Origin: Betaproteobacteria bacterium | GTDB lineage: Bacteria; Pseudomonadota; Gammaproteobacteria; Burkholderiales; Burkholderiaceae_C | Direction of reading: 5' to 3' | Assembly: GCA_016704535.1 (NCBI GenBank) | Contig: JADIZZ010000004.1 | Span: 434,001 to 498,000 of the forward strand | DNA: 64,000 nt | In this document: positions 1 through 10,642 of the stretch, in pieces | How the letters are laid out: each line of letters begins with the position of its first letter | How positions within the stretch are numbered: the stretch's first letter is position 1 | The notes under the pieces: generated by a model | What the model saw: only the letters and a program-made list of their open reading frames with translations | Told to the model about the DNA's origin: nothing | The model's database searches: none | Position numbers and translations under genes: made by a program

Positions 1-553
1 TCACGGCACGCGCCAGGCGTTGCCCGCGCGCCCCCGCCTCGTCGATGAGCGCCGATTCACTCAGCGAGGGGTACTGGCCGTAAAGCTCGAGAATGTCGTT
101 GGCGCCGACCAGCACGGTAGCCAGATCCTTGTCGCGGAAACCGCCGGCGGCCACCTGGGCTTCCACCTGCGCAGTGACGTCGGCCACCTTGGCGCCAACA
201 AAGGCGAGCATGCGCGCCTTCGGGACGGGTTCGGAAGTGGTGTTGCACTCGGCGAAAGTGAAGCCGTACAGACTGGCCAGCGACTGCACCCAGATCGGGT
301 TGGCCGCGCAGTTGATGTCGCCTTCGGCGATGACACCGTTCACGCTGTAGCTGCGGCCGTTGGGCGTCAGCGTGCTGGTCTCGTCACCGAACACCAGCAG
401 GCGGCCAGGGATGAAGGGGTCGTATTGCGATGTGCCTCCGCCGCAGGCTGCCAGGCCAAGGCTCGCGGCCACCACGAGCGCGGCCTGCAGGCGGGCCTTC
501 CTGGCTACCTCGAGGGCGGACCGCAGTGTTGCGGCCAGACTGCTGAATGTCAT
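1..553 (-). CDS. SGNH/GDSL-like lipoprotein, 3' part outside window
   Basis: This is the N-terminal 184 codons of a gene that continues past the left window edge. It starts at the ATG at 553. Residues 22-37 form a hydrophobic export signal ending in the lipobox LAAC, followed by GGG, so the protein is probably a lipoprotein. After that come VFGDETS (where GDSL enzymes have block I, GDS) and VGANDI (block III, GxND), so the fold is most likely an SGNH hydrolase. The nucleophilic Ser of block I is replaced by Glu (GDE), although a Ser follows two residues later. Block V (DxxH) lies outside the window, so activity cannot be judged. It sits 41 bp downstream of the tsaC start, on the same strand. 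An esterase or a catalytically dead relative are both possible. Confidence 0.65.
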   Translation of the reverse strand, partial: MTFSSLAATLRSALEVARKARLQAALVVAASLGLAACGGGTSQYDPFIPGRLLVFGDETSTLTPNGRSYSVNGVIAEGDINCAANPIWVQSLASLYGFTFAECNTTSEPVPKARMLAFVGAKVADVTAQVEAQVAAGGFRDKDLATVLVGANDILELYGQYPSLSESALIDEAGARGQRLARAV

Positions 554-594
554 CTCTGCTCCGAAATCTGGGGGCCCACGGTCGCCCGGTGGGG

Positions 595-1563
595 TCATGC
601 GGCGGCGCGTTGCAGGCGGTCGCGCACGCCCTCCCATTCGGGACCAGACGGCGGCCGTTCCACCCAGATGGCCGACACGCCGGCGGCGTCGAATTCACGC
701 AGCACCGCGAAGAGTTCGTGCGCCACGATGGCCGGGTCGGCAGGCATGGCCCGGTGCAACCAGGCCGCGCCTGCTGCGAGGGGGAGACGGGAATATACCC
801 CGAGCACCCGTCCGGCCTCGGCGACGGCTGGCGGCAGCGACGAGGCGTCGAAGAGCCGAACCGGCACCGACGGCGCGTAGTGCGAGGCCAGCGTGCCCGA
901 GGCGCGCGGCGACGAGGCGTCGGGTGCGGCCAGGGCCGTGCCCAGTGCGGCCTCGATGCGCTGCCGACCAAGCTGCCCCGGCCTTAGCAGGGCGGGCTGC
1001 GCACGGGTGCAGTCGACGATGGCCGACTCGATGCCGATGTCGCAGGCGCCGCCGTCCAACACCACGAGCGAGGAGCCGAATTCCTGCACCACGTGCGCGG
1101 CGGTGGTGGGGCTGACGCGGCCGAAGCGGTTGGCGCTGGGCGCCGCGACCCCGGGCACGCCCAGCGCTGCCGCCTCGCGCAGCAGTGCCAGCGCTACTGG
1201 GTGCGCCGGCATGCGCAGGCCGATGCTGTCCTGCCCGCCAGCAGCCGCTGCGCCACGGCCGAGCGCACGAGGGACGATCACCGTCAGCGGCCCGGGCCAG
1301 AAGGCGGCAATGAGGCGCTGTGCCGGACCGTTCAACGTCGACGCGAAGTGACGCGCCGCGGCGGCGTCTGCCACGTGCACGATGAGTGGGTGGCCGGCCG
1401 GGCGGCCCTTGGCGGCGTAGATTCGCGCCACCGCGGCATCGTCGTCGGCGCGTGCACCCAGGCCATAAACCGTCTCGGTGGCGAAGGCCACCAGCTCACC
1501 GGACGTCAGCAGGTGCGCCGCGCGGCGCACATCGGCCGGGTTGTCGCCCGACAGCACAGGCAC
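595..1563 (-). CDS. tsaC: L-threonylcarbamoyladenylate synthase (Sua5/TsaC type)
   Basis: The enzyme makes threonylcarbamoyl-AMP from threonine, bicarbonate and ATP, the first step of t6A37 modification of ANN-decoding tRNAs, in the cytoplasm. The 322-residue protein has the YrdC/Sua5 core in its first ~200 residues: TETVYGLG near residue 30, the KGRP loop, WPGPLT, and SANRFGRVSPT. A C-terminal ~110-residue extension ends in a compact domain typical of the longer Sua5 form rather than the short E. coli TsaC. It follows purK by 11 bp on the same strand, so it is probably the last gene of a purE-purK-tsaC transcription unit. This neighbourhood is common in Burkholderiales. Confidence 0.93.
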   Translation of the reverse strand: MPVLSGDNPADVRRAAHLLTSGELVAFATETVYGLGARADDDAAVARIYAAKGRPAGHPLIVHVADAAAARHFASTLNGPAQRLIAAFWPGPLTVIVPRALGRGAAAAGGQDSIGLRMPAHPVALALLREAAALGVPGVAAPSANRFGRVSPTTAAHVVQEFGSSLVVLDGGACDIGIESAIVDCTRAQPALLRPGQLGRQRIEAALGTALAAPDASSPRASGTLASHYAPSVPVRLFDASSLPPAVAEAGRVLGVYSRLPLAAGAAWLHRAMPADPAIVAHELFAVLREFDAAGVSAIWVERPPSGPEWEGVRDRLQRAAA

Positions 1564-1574
1564 CGGGGCCGCCT

Positions 1575-2792
1575 TCAGAACGCCGGCAGGCCCAGCCGCG
1601 CCGCGGCCTGCAACGCGGTGTTGCGGGCGGTGGCCGCATCAGCGGCGGTCACCGTGAGGTGGCCCATCTTGCGGCCGAGCCTGGCCTCGGCCTTGCCGTA
1701 GAGGTGCAGGCGCACTCCAGGCAGCGCCAGCACGGCGGGCCAGTCAGGCGTACGGGGCGTGTCGGACCCAGCGGCAAACCACAGATCACCCAGCAGGTTC
1801 AGCATCACTGCGGGCGAGTGCTGGCGCGGCGCCGCCAGCGGCAGACCGGCCAACGTGCGCACCTGCAGGTCGAACTGCGAGACATCGCAAGCGTCGATGC
1901 TGTAGTGACCCGAGTTGTGCGGGCGCGGCGCCATCTCGTTGGCCACCAGCGAACCGTCTTCGAGAACGAAAAACTCGACGCACAGCACACCCACGTACTG
2001 CAGCGCCTGTGCCAGGCGCTGCGCCAGCGCCACGGCCTGCGCCGAGGTGGCGGCGGGCACGTCGGGCGCCGGCACCTGCGTCACGGCCAGGATGCCCTGC
2101 CGGTGCAGGTTCTGCTGCACCGGCAGGTGCACCACCTGGCCGTCGCGCCCACGGGCAACGATGACGCTGATTTCATGACGCAAAGGCAGACGCTGTTCCA
2201 GCACGCAGGGCACGCGGCCCATCGCAGCCCACGCGGCGGCAACGTCCACAACGGTGGACACGGTGGCTTGGCCCTTGCCGTCGTAACCCAGGCGGGCCGT
2301 CTTGAGGATGCCCGGCAACAGCGGCGCGAGCGCAGCCGCCGCCGCTTCTTCGGTGTTGGTGATGACGGCGTGCGGCGCGCAGGGGACGCCCGCCGCGGCG
2401 AAAGTGGCCTTCTCGACCGCGCGGTGCTGGCAGACCTCGACCGCGTCGGCTGGCGGCGACACCCGGGTAAGCGCGGCCAGCGCGCGCAACGAAGCGGCGG
2501 GCACGTTCTCGAATTCGGTGGTGATGGCCACGCACCGGCGGCCCAGTTCGTCGAGCGCGCCCGCATCGGTGTAGGCGGCGCGAAGGTGCACGTCGGCCGC
2601 CGCGCCCGCCGGGCTGGAGGGGTCGGGTTCGAGCACGGCGACCCGAAAGCCGTGCACCTGCGCGGCGTGCACGAACATGCGCCCGAGTTGCCCGCCGCCG
2701 AGCACGCCCAGCCAGCCTGCACCAGGCGACACGGTGGCTGGCGTCGACACCGAGGTCGCATCGGCAGGCGGAGGCGGCTGCGTGGTGCTCAT
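1575..2792 (-). CDS. purK: N5-carboxyaminoimidazole ribonucleotide synthase
   Basis: PurK converts AIR, ATP and bicarbonate to N5-CAIR in purine biosynthesis; the product goes directly to PurE. The protein has 405 residues, slightly longer than usual because of an N-terminal Thr/Pro-rich stretch before the dinucleotide-like start [13 protein letters not shown] (near residue 28). Family hallmarks follow: ATTEFENVP, the ATP-grasp segment [12 protein letters not shown], and [17 protein letters not shown] near residue 270. Its start overlaps the purE stop by 4 bases (ATGA), so the two are translationally coupled. A shorter start nearer the Gly-rich loop cannot be excluded. Confidence 0.95.
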   Translation of the reverse strand: MSTTQPPPPADATSVSTPATVSPGAGWLGVLGGGQLGRMFVHAAQVHGFRVAVLEPDPSSPAGAAADVHLRAAYTDAGALDELGRRCVAITTEFENVPAASLRALAALTRVSPPADAVEVCQHRAVEKATFAAAGVPCAPHAVITNTEEAAAAALAPLLPGILKTARLGYDGKGQATVSTVVDVAAAWAAMGRVPCVLEQRLPLRHEISVIVARGRDGQVVHLPVQQNLHRQGILAVTQVPAPDVPAATSAQAVALAQRLAQALQYVGVLCVEFFVLEDGSLVANEMAPRPHNSGHYSIDACDVSQFDLQVRTLAGLPLAAPRQHSPAVMLNLLGDLWFAAGSDTPRTPDWPAVLALPGVRLHLYGKAEARLGRKMGHLTVTAADAATARNTALQAAARLGLPAF

Positions 2793-3289
2793 TGCAACTG
2801 CTGCGACATCGCGCGTGCCGCCGCGGTCTGGCGCTCACGGAAGTCGAGCAGGCGCTGACGCAGCGCTGCATTCTCGTTGGCCAGCATGGCCACCGCGAAA
2901 AGCGCGGCGTTGGCCGCGCCCGCCGGCCCGATGGCGAAGGTGGCCACCGGCACACCCTTGGGCATCTGGACGATGGAATAGAGCGAGTCCAAGCCCTGCA
3001 GATGTTTACTGGCTACCGGTACGCCGAGCACTGGCACGACAGTCTTCGCCGCCAGCATCCCTGGCAGGTGTGCCGCACCACCCGCCCCGGCAATGATGGC
3101 CTTGAGTCCGCGCGACGCCGCCGACTCGGCGAACGAGAACATGTCGTCGGGCATGCGGTGCGCAGAGAGCACGTGCTTCTCATAGGGCACGCCGAATTCG
3201 TCGAGGATGGCAGCAGCGTGCCGCAGGGTTTCCCAGTCACTGGAGGAACCCATGGTGAGGGCGAGCAAAGTTGGCAACTCCTGGCGCAT
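2789..3289 (-). CDS. purE: N5-carboxyaminoimidazole ribonucleotide mutase
   Basis: Class I PurE isomerises N5-CAIR to CAIR and normally forms an octamer. The 166-residue product shows the full signature set: [10 protein letters not shown] at the N-terminus, the catalytic His loop [11 protein letters not shown] near residue 45, [37 protein letters not shown] and a C-terminal helix. It is the first gene of the purE-purK-tsaC run. The preceding lower-GC TPR-like gene ends only 24 bp upstream, so purE may be co-transcribed with it or may have its own promoter inside that gene; no strong promoter is visible in the gap. Confidence 0.96.
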   Translation of the reverse strand: MRQELPTLLALTMGSSSDWETLRHAAAILDEFGVPYEKHVLSAHRMPDDMFSFAESAASRGLKAIIAGAGGAAHLPGMLAAKTVVPVLGVPVASKHLQGLDSLYSIVQMPKGVPVATFAIGPAGAANAALFAVAMLANENAALRQRLLDFRERQTAAARAMSQQLQ

Positions 3290-3313
3290 CTTGGTATTCG
3301 TAGTGTGCGAAGG

Positions 3314-4438
3314 TCAACTTAACGGGATGCGAAATGAAGGTGGGCAGTTCGCCCAATGAAACGGCAACAAACGACGAGCCAATGAGTCGCACATCTCACG
3401 GTACTTCGACCACAGAGCTTCAAACTGGGACCAATAATCGCCAACGGATCCAACCCGAGCGTCTATTGCGGCCATCTTCCACAGCATCCAAGCCGCGACA
3501 ACTCGCTCGTCGATATCAAGATCGGCGAACTCACTCTCACTTAAGCTTGGAAAATGCAGCAAAGCTTCATGCTGCTGTCCGAGCATCAACTGACAGAAGC
3601 AAACTTCCAGTTCAATGAACTTTTGATCGAAGTTATGCGGTGCAAATGGCGTCCCTTCGCGGACAACCCGCAGAGCAGATATCGCAGAGTCAAACTTCGA
3701 CTCAAGAATTTGTAGTCGGGCGTCTAGTAAGTGGACATGACTCTGAAGTGCGGCGAGCCGAATGAGATTCTGCAGATTCTTAGCAGATGCCACCTCCATG
3801 CGGACAGAGACCAATTCCTCCATCGATATAGGAGCCATGCAATTCAATGTCCGAAAGCGTGCCAAGAGAAACGCCGCTCGGTTGTACACGAGAGCGTCGA
3901 TGCTCGCTTGATCTCCGTTTATGACTGCATGCTGGTGACCATGCATAAACCACAATTGAGCCTGGTCGCGGTCTCCAGCAATCATAAATGCATTCGACAA
4001 GACTATTGCCAAGCGCGCCTGCGCGTCATGCTCATCGGCACCGACGTTCTTACGCGCCAGGTCTACTGACAAGACCATTGACTCAAAGTCTGAACGCTCG
4101 AACTCAATGTGCGCCTTCCACGCGGACGCAAGCGCGACAATGGTTGAATACCCCATCGCCAAACCTAAGACCTGCGCAGCGCGTACTCTTTCAAGCGCAA
4201 CGGGACTAAGATTTTCGAAGTGATGGATCAAACCCTCGGCAAGCATCAGCCAGACTGTGACTCGACCGCTCTGACCTTGACCAAACTGCTCTCTCACGAC
4301 ACCAACAACTTTGCGAGCCTCGTCGAATCGACCGAGCCTTGCCAAGTTGCCAGCGATTTGGGCCGATAGCTCTGCGCGTTCCAACGGATCAACCGAACGG
4401 TCTAGGCCGCGCTTGAGTCGCGCAAGTAGCTGGCTCAC
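3314..4438 (-). CDS. TPR-like helical repeat protein of unknown function
   Basis: I do not recognise this 374-residue protein. It is almost entirely alpha-helical with Ala/Leu helix pairs that look like degenerate tetratricopeptide repeats (for example ARLGRFDEARKVVGVV at residues 33-48 and helices through ~330). It has no signal peptide, membrane segment or catalytic motif, so it is probably a cytoplasmic scaffold. The start is GTG at 4438, chosen because AGGAG lies six bases upstream. Two sampled 60-base lines inside the gene are 47% and 50% G+C, against clearly higher values in the genes around it, and codon choice is less GC-biased. This suggests horizontal acquisition between the histone-like gene and purE. 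It ends 24 bp before purE in the same direction. Confidence 0.7.
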   Translation of the reverse strand: MSQLLARLKRGLDRSVDPLERAELSAQIAGNLARLGRFDEARKVVGVVREQFGQGQSGRVTVWLMLAEGLIHHFENLSPVALERVRAAQVLGLAMGYSTIVALASAWKAHIEFERSDFESMVLSVDLARKNVGADEHDAQARLAIVLSNAFMIAGDRDQAQLWFMHGHQHAVINGDQASIDALVYNRAAFLLARFRTLNCMAPISMEELVSVRMEVASAKNLQNLIRLAALQSHVHLLDARLQILESKFDSAISALRVVREGTPFAPHNFDQKFIELEVCFCQLMLGQQHEALLHFPSLSESEFADLDIDERVVAAWMLWKMAAIDARVGSVGDYWSQFEALWSKYREMCDSLARRLLPFHWANCPPSFRIPLS

Positions 4439-4473
4439 TGTTCGCTCCTACAGAACTCTTCTTCGCGTCCTCA

Positions 4474-4499
4474 ACAATACACCCGCCACCCGTAGACAA
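4474..4499 (-). promoter_or_regulatory. Possible promoter of the TPR-like gene
   Basis: On the minus strand TTGTCT (4499-4494) is followed after 14 bases by TATTGT (4479-4474), about 35 bases before the GTG start. The spacer is short for sigma-70, so this is only a candidate. Confidence 0.3.
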
Positions 4500-4531
4500 G
4501 CTCCGCAGGGGCACGTCGCTCTAAGCGCGAA

Positions 4532-4560
4532 AGAAAAAAGACCCAGCTCAGCCGGGTCTT
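4532..4560 (-). terminator. Rho-independent terminator of the histone-like gene
   Basis: On the minus strand AAGACCC (4560-4554) and GGGTCTT (4544-4538) form a 7-bp stem with a 9-base loop, followed by a run of T residues (TTTTTTCTTTC). It lies ~50 bp after the stop of the histone-like gene and separates it from the TPR-like gene downstream. Confidence 0.85.
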
Positions 4561-4611
4561 AAGCGTTCAACAACTAAGTCGCCGCGTTGGCGGAAACCAG
4601 TTATCGATCCG

Positions 4612-5040
4612 TTAGGGCTTATTGCCCGTCGGGAACGGCCATGCAGCGGCCGGATTCAAAGCTGTCTTTGCAGGCGCAGCAGGGGCAGCAGGTGTCGCGG
4701 GTGCCGCCTTCTTCGCAGCCTTCTTGGCGGCGGGCTTCTTCGCTGCAGGCTTCTTCGCCGCTGCCTTCTTAGCCGGAGCCGCTTTGGTTGCTGGCGCCGC
4801 CTTCTTCGCAGCCGCCTTCTTCGCCGGCGCCGCCTTCTTGGCCGGGGCCGCCTTCTTCGCCGCAGCCTTCTTGGCCGGAGCCGCCTTCTTCGCCGCAGCC
4901 TTCTTCGCCGGCGCCGCCTTCTTGGCCGGGGCTGCCTTCTTCGCCGCAGCCTTCTTGGCCGGGGCTGCCTTCTTCGCAGGTGCAGCCTTCTTAACAGCAG
5001 CCTTTTTCGCCGGAGCGGCCTTCTTTGTCGCAGTTGCCAT
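4612..5040 (-). CDS. Histone H1-like Ala/Lys/Pro-rich DNA-binding protein
   Basis: This 142-residue, extremely basic protein consists of tandem KKAAPA/KKAAAK-type units from about residue 5 to 120, like the C-terminal tail of eukaryotic H1 and bacterial AlgP/HctB-like proteins. Such proteins bind DNA without sequence specificity and compact the nucleoid. The C-terminus ends in NPAAAWPFPTGNKP, a tail I associate with Burkholderiales histone-like proteins. The start is the ATG at 5040, preceded by AAGGAGAT with good spacing; a six-codon longer frame has no such site. The gene has strong repeats at DNA level, so copy-number variation of the units by slippage is expected. A good terminator follows. 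Confidence 0.9.
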   Translation of the reverse strand: MATATKKAAPAKKAAVKKAAPAKKAAPAKKAAAKKAAPAKKAAPAKKAAAKKAAPAKKAAAKKAAPAKKAAPAKKAAAKKAAPATKAAPAKKAAAKKPAAKKPAAKKAAKKAAPATPAAPAAPAKTALNPAAAWPFPTGNKP

Positions 5041-5297
5041 AACGATCTCCTTGATCAAGTTACAAAAGGCTCCGGGCTGCCGCGTGCAGCTCGGAGATCC
5101 ACCGCCCGGTGGTCTGCTGGTGGGCTTTCGCCCCCAGCGGTCGCCCCAGTGCGGTGAACGGGGACACGAGCTCGGCTTTCATGATGGTCGTAATGCCTGC
5201 CTTGGCTCGCAATGCTTGATCTCTCACTCACGCCCGTAGCCCAAGCCTAGTCGGCGGTGGCTTTCGGTGCGCTGCGGTTTGCCGTGCGTGCAAGACG
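5041..5297 (-). other. Intergenic region nrdB to histone-like gene
   Basis: This 257-bp gap holds the upstream region of the histone-like gene. I see the ribosome-binding site next to 5040 and a small perfect inverted repeat CCACCG-CC-CGGTGG at about 5100-5113, but no convincing -35/-10 pair and no clear terminator for nrdB. Confidence 0.5.
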
Positions 5298-6536
5298 TCA
5301 GTCCCACGCCAGCGCGCCGCCGGTCTGGTAATCGATGACACGGGTCTCGAAGAAGTTGCGCTCCTTCTTCAGGTCGATCATCTCGCTCATCCAGGGGAAG
5401 GGGTTTTCCTCGTTCGGGAACAGCGCTTCAAGGCCGATCTGCTGTGCGCGGCGGTTCGCGATATAGCGCAGGTAGCCCTTGAACATGTTTGCGTTCATGC
5501 CCAGCACGCCGCGCGGCATGGTGTCTTCGGCGTAGCGGTATTCCAGCTCGACGGCTTCCTCGAACAAGGCCTTGATCTCGGCCTTGAAGGCTGGTGTCCA
5601 CAGGTGCGGGTTCTCGAGCTTGATCTGGTTGATGACGTCGATGCCGAAGTTGCAATGCATCGACTCGTCGCGCAGGATGTACTGGTACTGCTCGGCCGCG
5701 CCCGTCATCTTGTTCTGCCGGCCAAGTGCCAGGATCTGCGTGAAGCCGACATAGAAGAACAGGCCTTCCATCAGGCAGGCGAAGACGATCATGCTCTTCA
5801 GCAGCGTCTGGTCGGACTCGGGGGTGCCGGTATGGAAGTGCGGGTCCATGATCGCGTCGATGAACGGGATCAGGAACTCGTCCTTCTGGCGGATCGAATC
5901 GACCTCGTGGTACGCGTTGAAGATCTCGCTCTCGTCCAGGCCCAGGCTCTCGACGATGTACTGGTAGGCGTGGGTGTGGATGGCCTCTTCGAAGGCCTGA
6001 CGCAGCAGGAACTGCCGGCACTCGGGGGCCGTGATGTGGCGGTAGGTCCCCAGGACGATGTTGTTGGCTGCCAGCGAGTCGGCGGTGACGAAGAAGCCGA
6101 GGTTGCGCTTGATGATGCGGCGCTCATCGTCGGTCAGCCCGTTCGGGTCTTTCCACGTCGCGATGTCGCGCGACATGTTGACCTCGTTCGGCATCCAGTG
6201 GTTGGCGCAGGTGGCGAGGTACTTCTCCCACGCCCACTTGTACTTGAACGGCACCAGCTGGTTGACGTCGGACGCGCCGTTGATGATGCGCTTGTCGGCC
6301 GCATTGACGCGGCGCTGGCTGGCGGCCGGCTTGACGATGGCCGCGCTGCCGATGGCGGGACGCGGCTCGGCAGTCACGCGGGCGGCCGTGGCAGCAATCG
6401 TCACGGGCACAGGGCTCGCAACCTGGGCCGCGGGTGTGGTCAGCGCGGGCTCGAGCGGCGGCAACGGCAACGCTGCGCTATGCGCTCGAAGCGCGGGGTT
6501 CGGTGTGCTTTGAACTTCGTCTTCCCAAACCAGCAT
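5298..6536 (-). CDS. nrdB: Ribonucleoside-diphosphate reductase class Ia, beta subunit
   Basis: NrdB carries the diiron-tyrosyl radical cofactor that activates NrdA for dNTP synthesis under aerobic conditions. The radical-site helix reads [12 protein letters not shown] around residue 185: the E-x-x-H ligand pair followed four residues later by the Tyr that would carry the radical. A second ligand helix is DESMHCNFG. Start is the ATG at 6536 (MLVWEDE), preceded by AGGAAG at nine bases; a longer TTG frame is less likely. The first ~85 residues are an Ala/Pro-rich, poorly conserved extension before the catalytic domain (starting near AADKRIING), so the protein is 412 residues rather than the usual ~350-380. 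It lies 176 bp downstream of nrdA on the same strand. Confidence 0.95.
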   Translation of the reverse strand: MLVWEDEVQSTPNPALRAHSAALPLPPLEPALTTPAAQVASPVPVTIAATAARVTAEPRPAIGSAAIVKPAASQRRVNAADKRIINGASDVNQLVPFKYKWAWEKYLATCANHWMPNEVNMSRDIATWKDPNGLTDDERRIIKRNLGFFVTADSLAANNIVLGTYRHITAPECRQFLLRQAFEEAIHTHAYQYIVESLGLDESEIFNAYHEVDSIRQKDEFLIPFIDAIMDPHFHTGTPESDQTLLKSMIVFACLMEGLFFYVGFTQILALGRQNKMTGAAEQYQYILRDESMHCNFGIDVINQIKLENPHLWTPAFKAEIKALFEEAVELEYRYAEDTMPRGVLGMNANMFKGYLRYIANRRAQQIGLEALFPNEENPFPWMSEMIDLKKERNFFETRVIDYQTGGALAWD

Positions 6537-6712
6537 GTGTATGTACTTCCTGCTCAATGCGAATTATCGGAGTGTTGTGCGCCAACACCAAGCACTGGTT
6601 GACATTGCGACCGACTCGTTGTTGCAGCAGCGCATCGACAAGGCCTCTTCGGCGTCATCGTTGCACGGCCTTCAATGGCTTCGGCGTGCTGTCGCGAAGC
6701 GCATGTCCCGTC

Positions 6713-9586
<2,874 letters not shown>

Positions 9587-9815
9587 TCAATCCCCTCTTG
9601 TTGGTTCAGTCTGGAAGTGGCACGCCCCGCGCTCGCGCAAGGCCTGGGGCCGGGTAGCAGTCAATGCTCGCGTCCCGGCTATGACGACGGCATCGAGCGC
9701 TTGCTCCAGCCCGCAAGATGGCGCGGCACGTCCCGCGAGCTGAGCCCGCGATGCCTGGCGGGCTGCACGCGGTTCGCCGACAGCTCTTCGAAGTTCACGA
9801 GATTATCTCCCTCGG

Positions 9816-9831
9816 GCACTATATCTGGGGT
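9816..9831. promoter_or_regulatory. NrdR-like box 1, covering the nrdA -10
   Basis: The 16-mer GCACTATATCTGGGGT matches the NrdR consensus acaCwAtATaTwGtgt at 12 of 16 positions by my alignment, including the central ATAT. It overlaps the putative nrdA -10 (TATAGT on the minus strand), a position where bound NrdR would block RNA polymerase. Confidence 0.7.
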
Positions 9832-9846
9832 GCCAGCCCCCCACAA
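9818..9846 (-). promoter_or_regulatory. Putative sigma-70 promoter of nrdAB
   Basis: On the minus strand TTGTGG (9846-9841) is followed after exactly 17 bases by TATAGT (9823-9818). The predicted start of transcription is near 9811, giving a leader of about 225 nt before nrdA. The -10 lies within NrdR-like box 1 and the -35 directly abuts box 2. Confidence 0.65.
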
Positions 9847-9847
9847 G

Positions 9848-9863
9848 CCACTACGGCTAGTGT
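9848..9863. promoter_or_regulatory. NrdR-like box 2, upstream of the nrdA -35
   Basis: The 16-mer CCACTACGGCTAGTGT retains both outer CTA/TAG arms and matches the NrdR consensus at 11 of 16 positions. Its start is 32 bp from box 1, about three helical turns, which is the spacing known for cooperative tandem NrdR boxes. Confidence 0.65.
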
Positions 9864-10007
9864 TCCGTCTGGGGCTTCCCCTAGGACCGCGTTGTGCTCG
9901 ATACACCCTGCAGTGCGTCCCCTCGGCTCCCCGCAGGCAGCCTGCATCGCGTTGTGCAGCGGCACGCCGCACATGCGCTCGCAGGCATCGCGCCAGCGGC
10001 CACGAAG

Positions 10008-10032
10008 GGCGGGAAAGCGGCCCAGAGGCCGC
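10008..10032 (-). terminator. Possible terminator downstream of ampD
   Basis: On the minus strand GCGGCC (10032-10027) and GGCCGC (10022-10017) form a 6-bp GC stem with a 4-base loop, then CTTTCCC. The T-run is short, so termination may be partial. Confidence 0.45.
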
Positions 10033-10038
10033 GGCAAT

Positions 10039-10626
10039 TCAGCCTTCGTGCACGCCGATCAACAGCCGGTGCGGGCCGGCAGCCACGCAGGCGCGCGACA
10101 GCCTTGTCCAGTCGAAGCCCGCACCCGGGTCGGCTTTGCGCCCCGGGGCCACGTGCTCGTGGCCGACGACCTCTTCGATACCGTAGCGCCGCGACAACGC
10201 CCGCAACAACTTGCCCAGAACACGGTACTGGCCGGCCTCGAACAACCCGCCTTCCAGACCTTCGAGTTCGATGCCGACGGACCAGTCGTTGCAGTTGTCA
10301 CGGCCGCGCCAATGCGACACACCCGCATGCCAGGCGCGCTGGTCGCAGGACACGAACTGGGTCACACGGCCGCTGCGGCGCACCAGGAAGTGCGCCGACA
10401 CCCGCAGCCCGCGCAGGCCGTCGTAGCAGGGGTGCGCGTCACCGTCCAGCGTGTTCGTGAACAGGCGCCGCACGGCGTCTCCGCGAAACACGCCCGGCGG
10501 CAGACTGATCGAGTGCACGACCACCAGCGTGACCGCCGTGCCAGCAGGCCGAGGACCGAAGTTCGGTGACGGGCAGGCGCGGGCGCCGGCCCACCACCCT
10601 TCATGCCAGACTCGGCGGCGTGGCAT
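10039..10626 (-). CDS. ampD: 1,6-anhydro-N-acetylmuramyl-L-alanine amidase AmpD
   Basis: AmpD is a cytoplasmic zinc amidase that removes the peptide from anhydro-muropeptides during peptidoglycan recycling; its loss de-represses AmpC beta-lactamase in organisms that carry AmpR. The 195-residue protein is an amidase_2 domain: LVVVHSISLPPG gives the first zinc His, VSAHFLVRRSGRV and WSVGIELEG the core, and GHEHVAPGRKADPG the second His region and the Asp ligand. The start at 10626 was chosen because the frame farther upstream overlaps pilR and encodes an Arg/Ser-rich non-conserved stretch. It follows pilR by 16 bp, an order common in Burkholderiales. Confidence 0.93.
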   Translation of the reverse strand: MPRRRVWHEGWWAGARACPSPNFGPRPAGTAVTLVVVHSISLPPGVFRGDAVRRLFTNTLDGDAHPCYDGLRGLRVSAHFLVRRSGRVTQFVSCDQRAWHAGVSHWRGRDNCNDWSVGIELEGLEGGLFEAGQYRVLGKLLRALSRRYGIEEVVGHEHVAPGRKADPGAGFDWTRLSRACVAAGPHRLLIGVHEG

Positions 10627-10642
10627 GTGGCTTGGAGCGGCG

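Noticed and set aside
4612..5040. CRISPR-like repeats
   Set aside because: The repeated units are in-frame codons of the histone-like protein without unique spacers.
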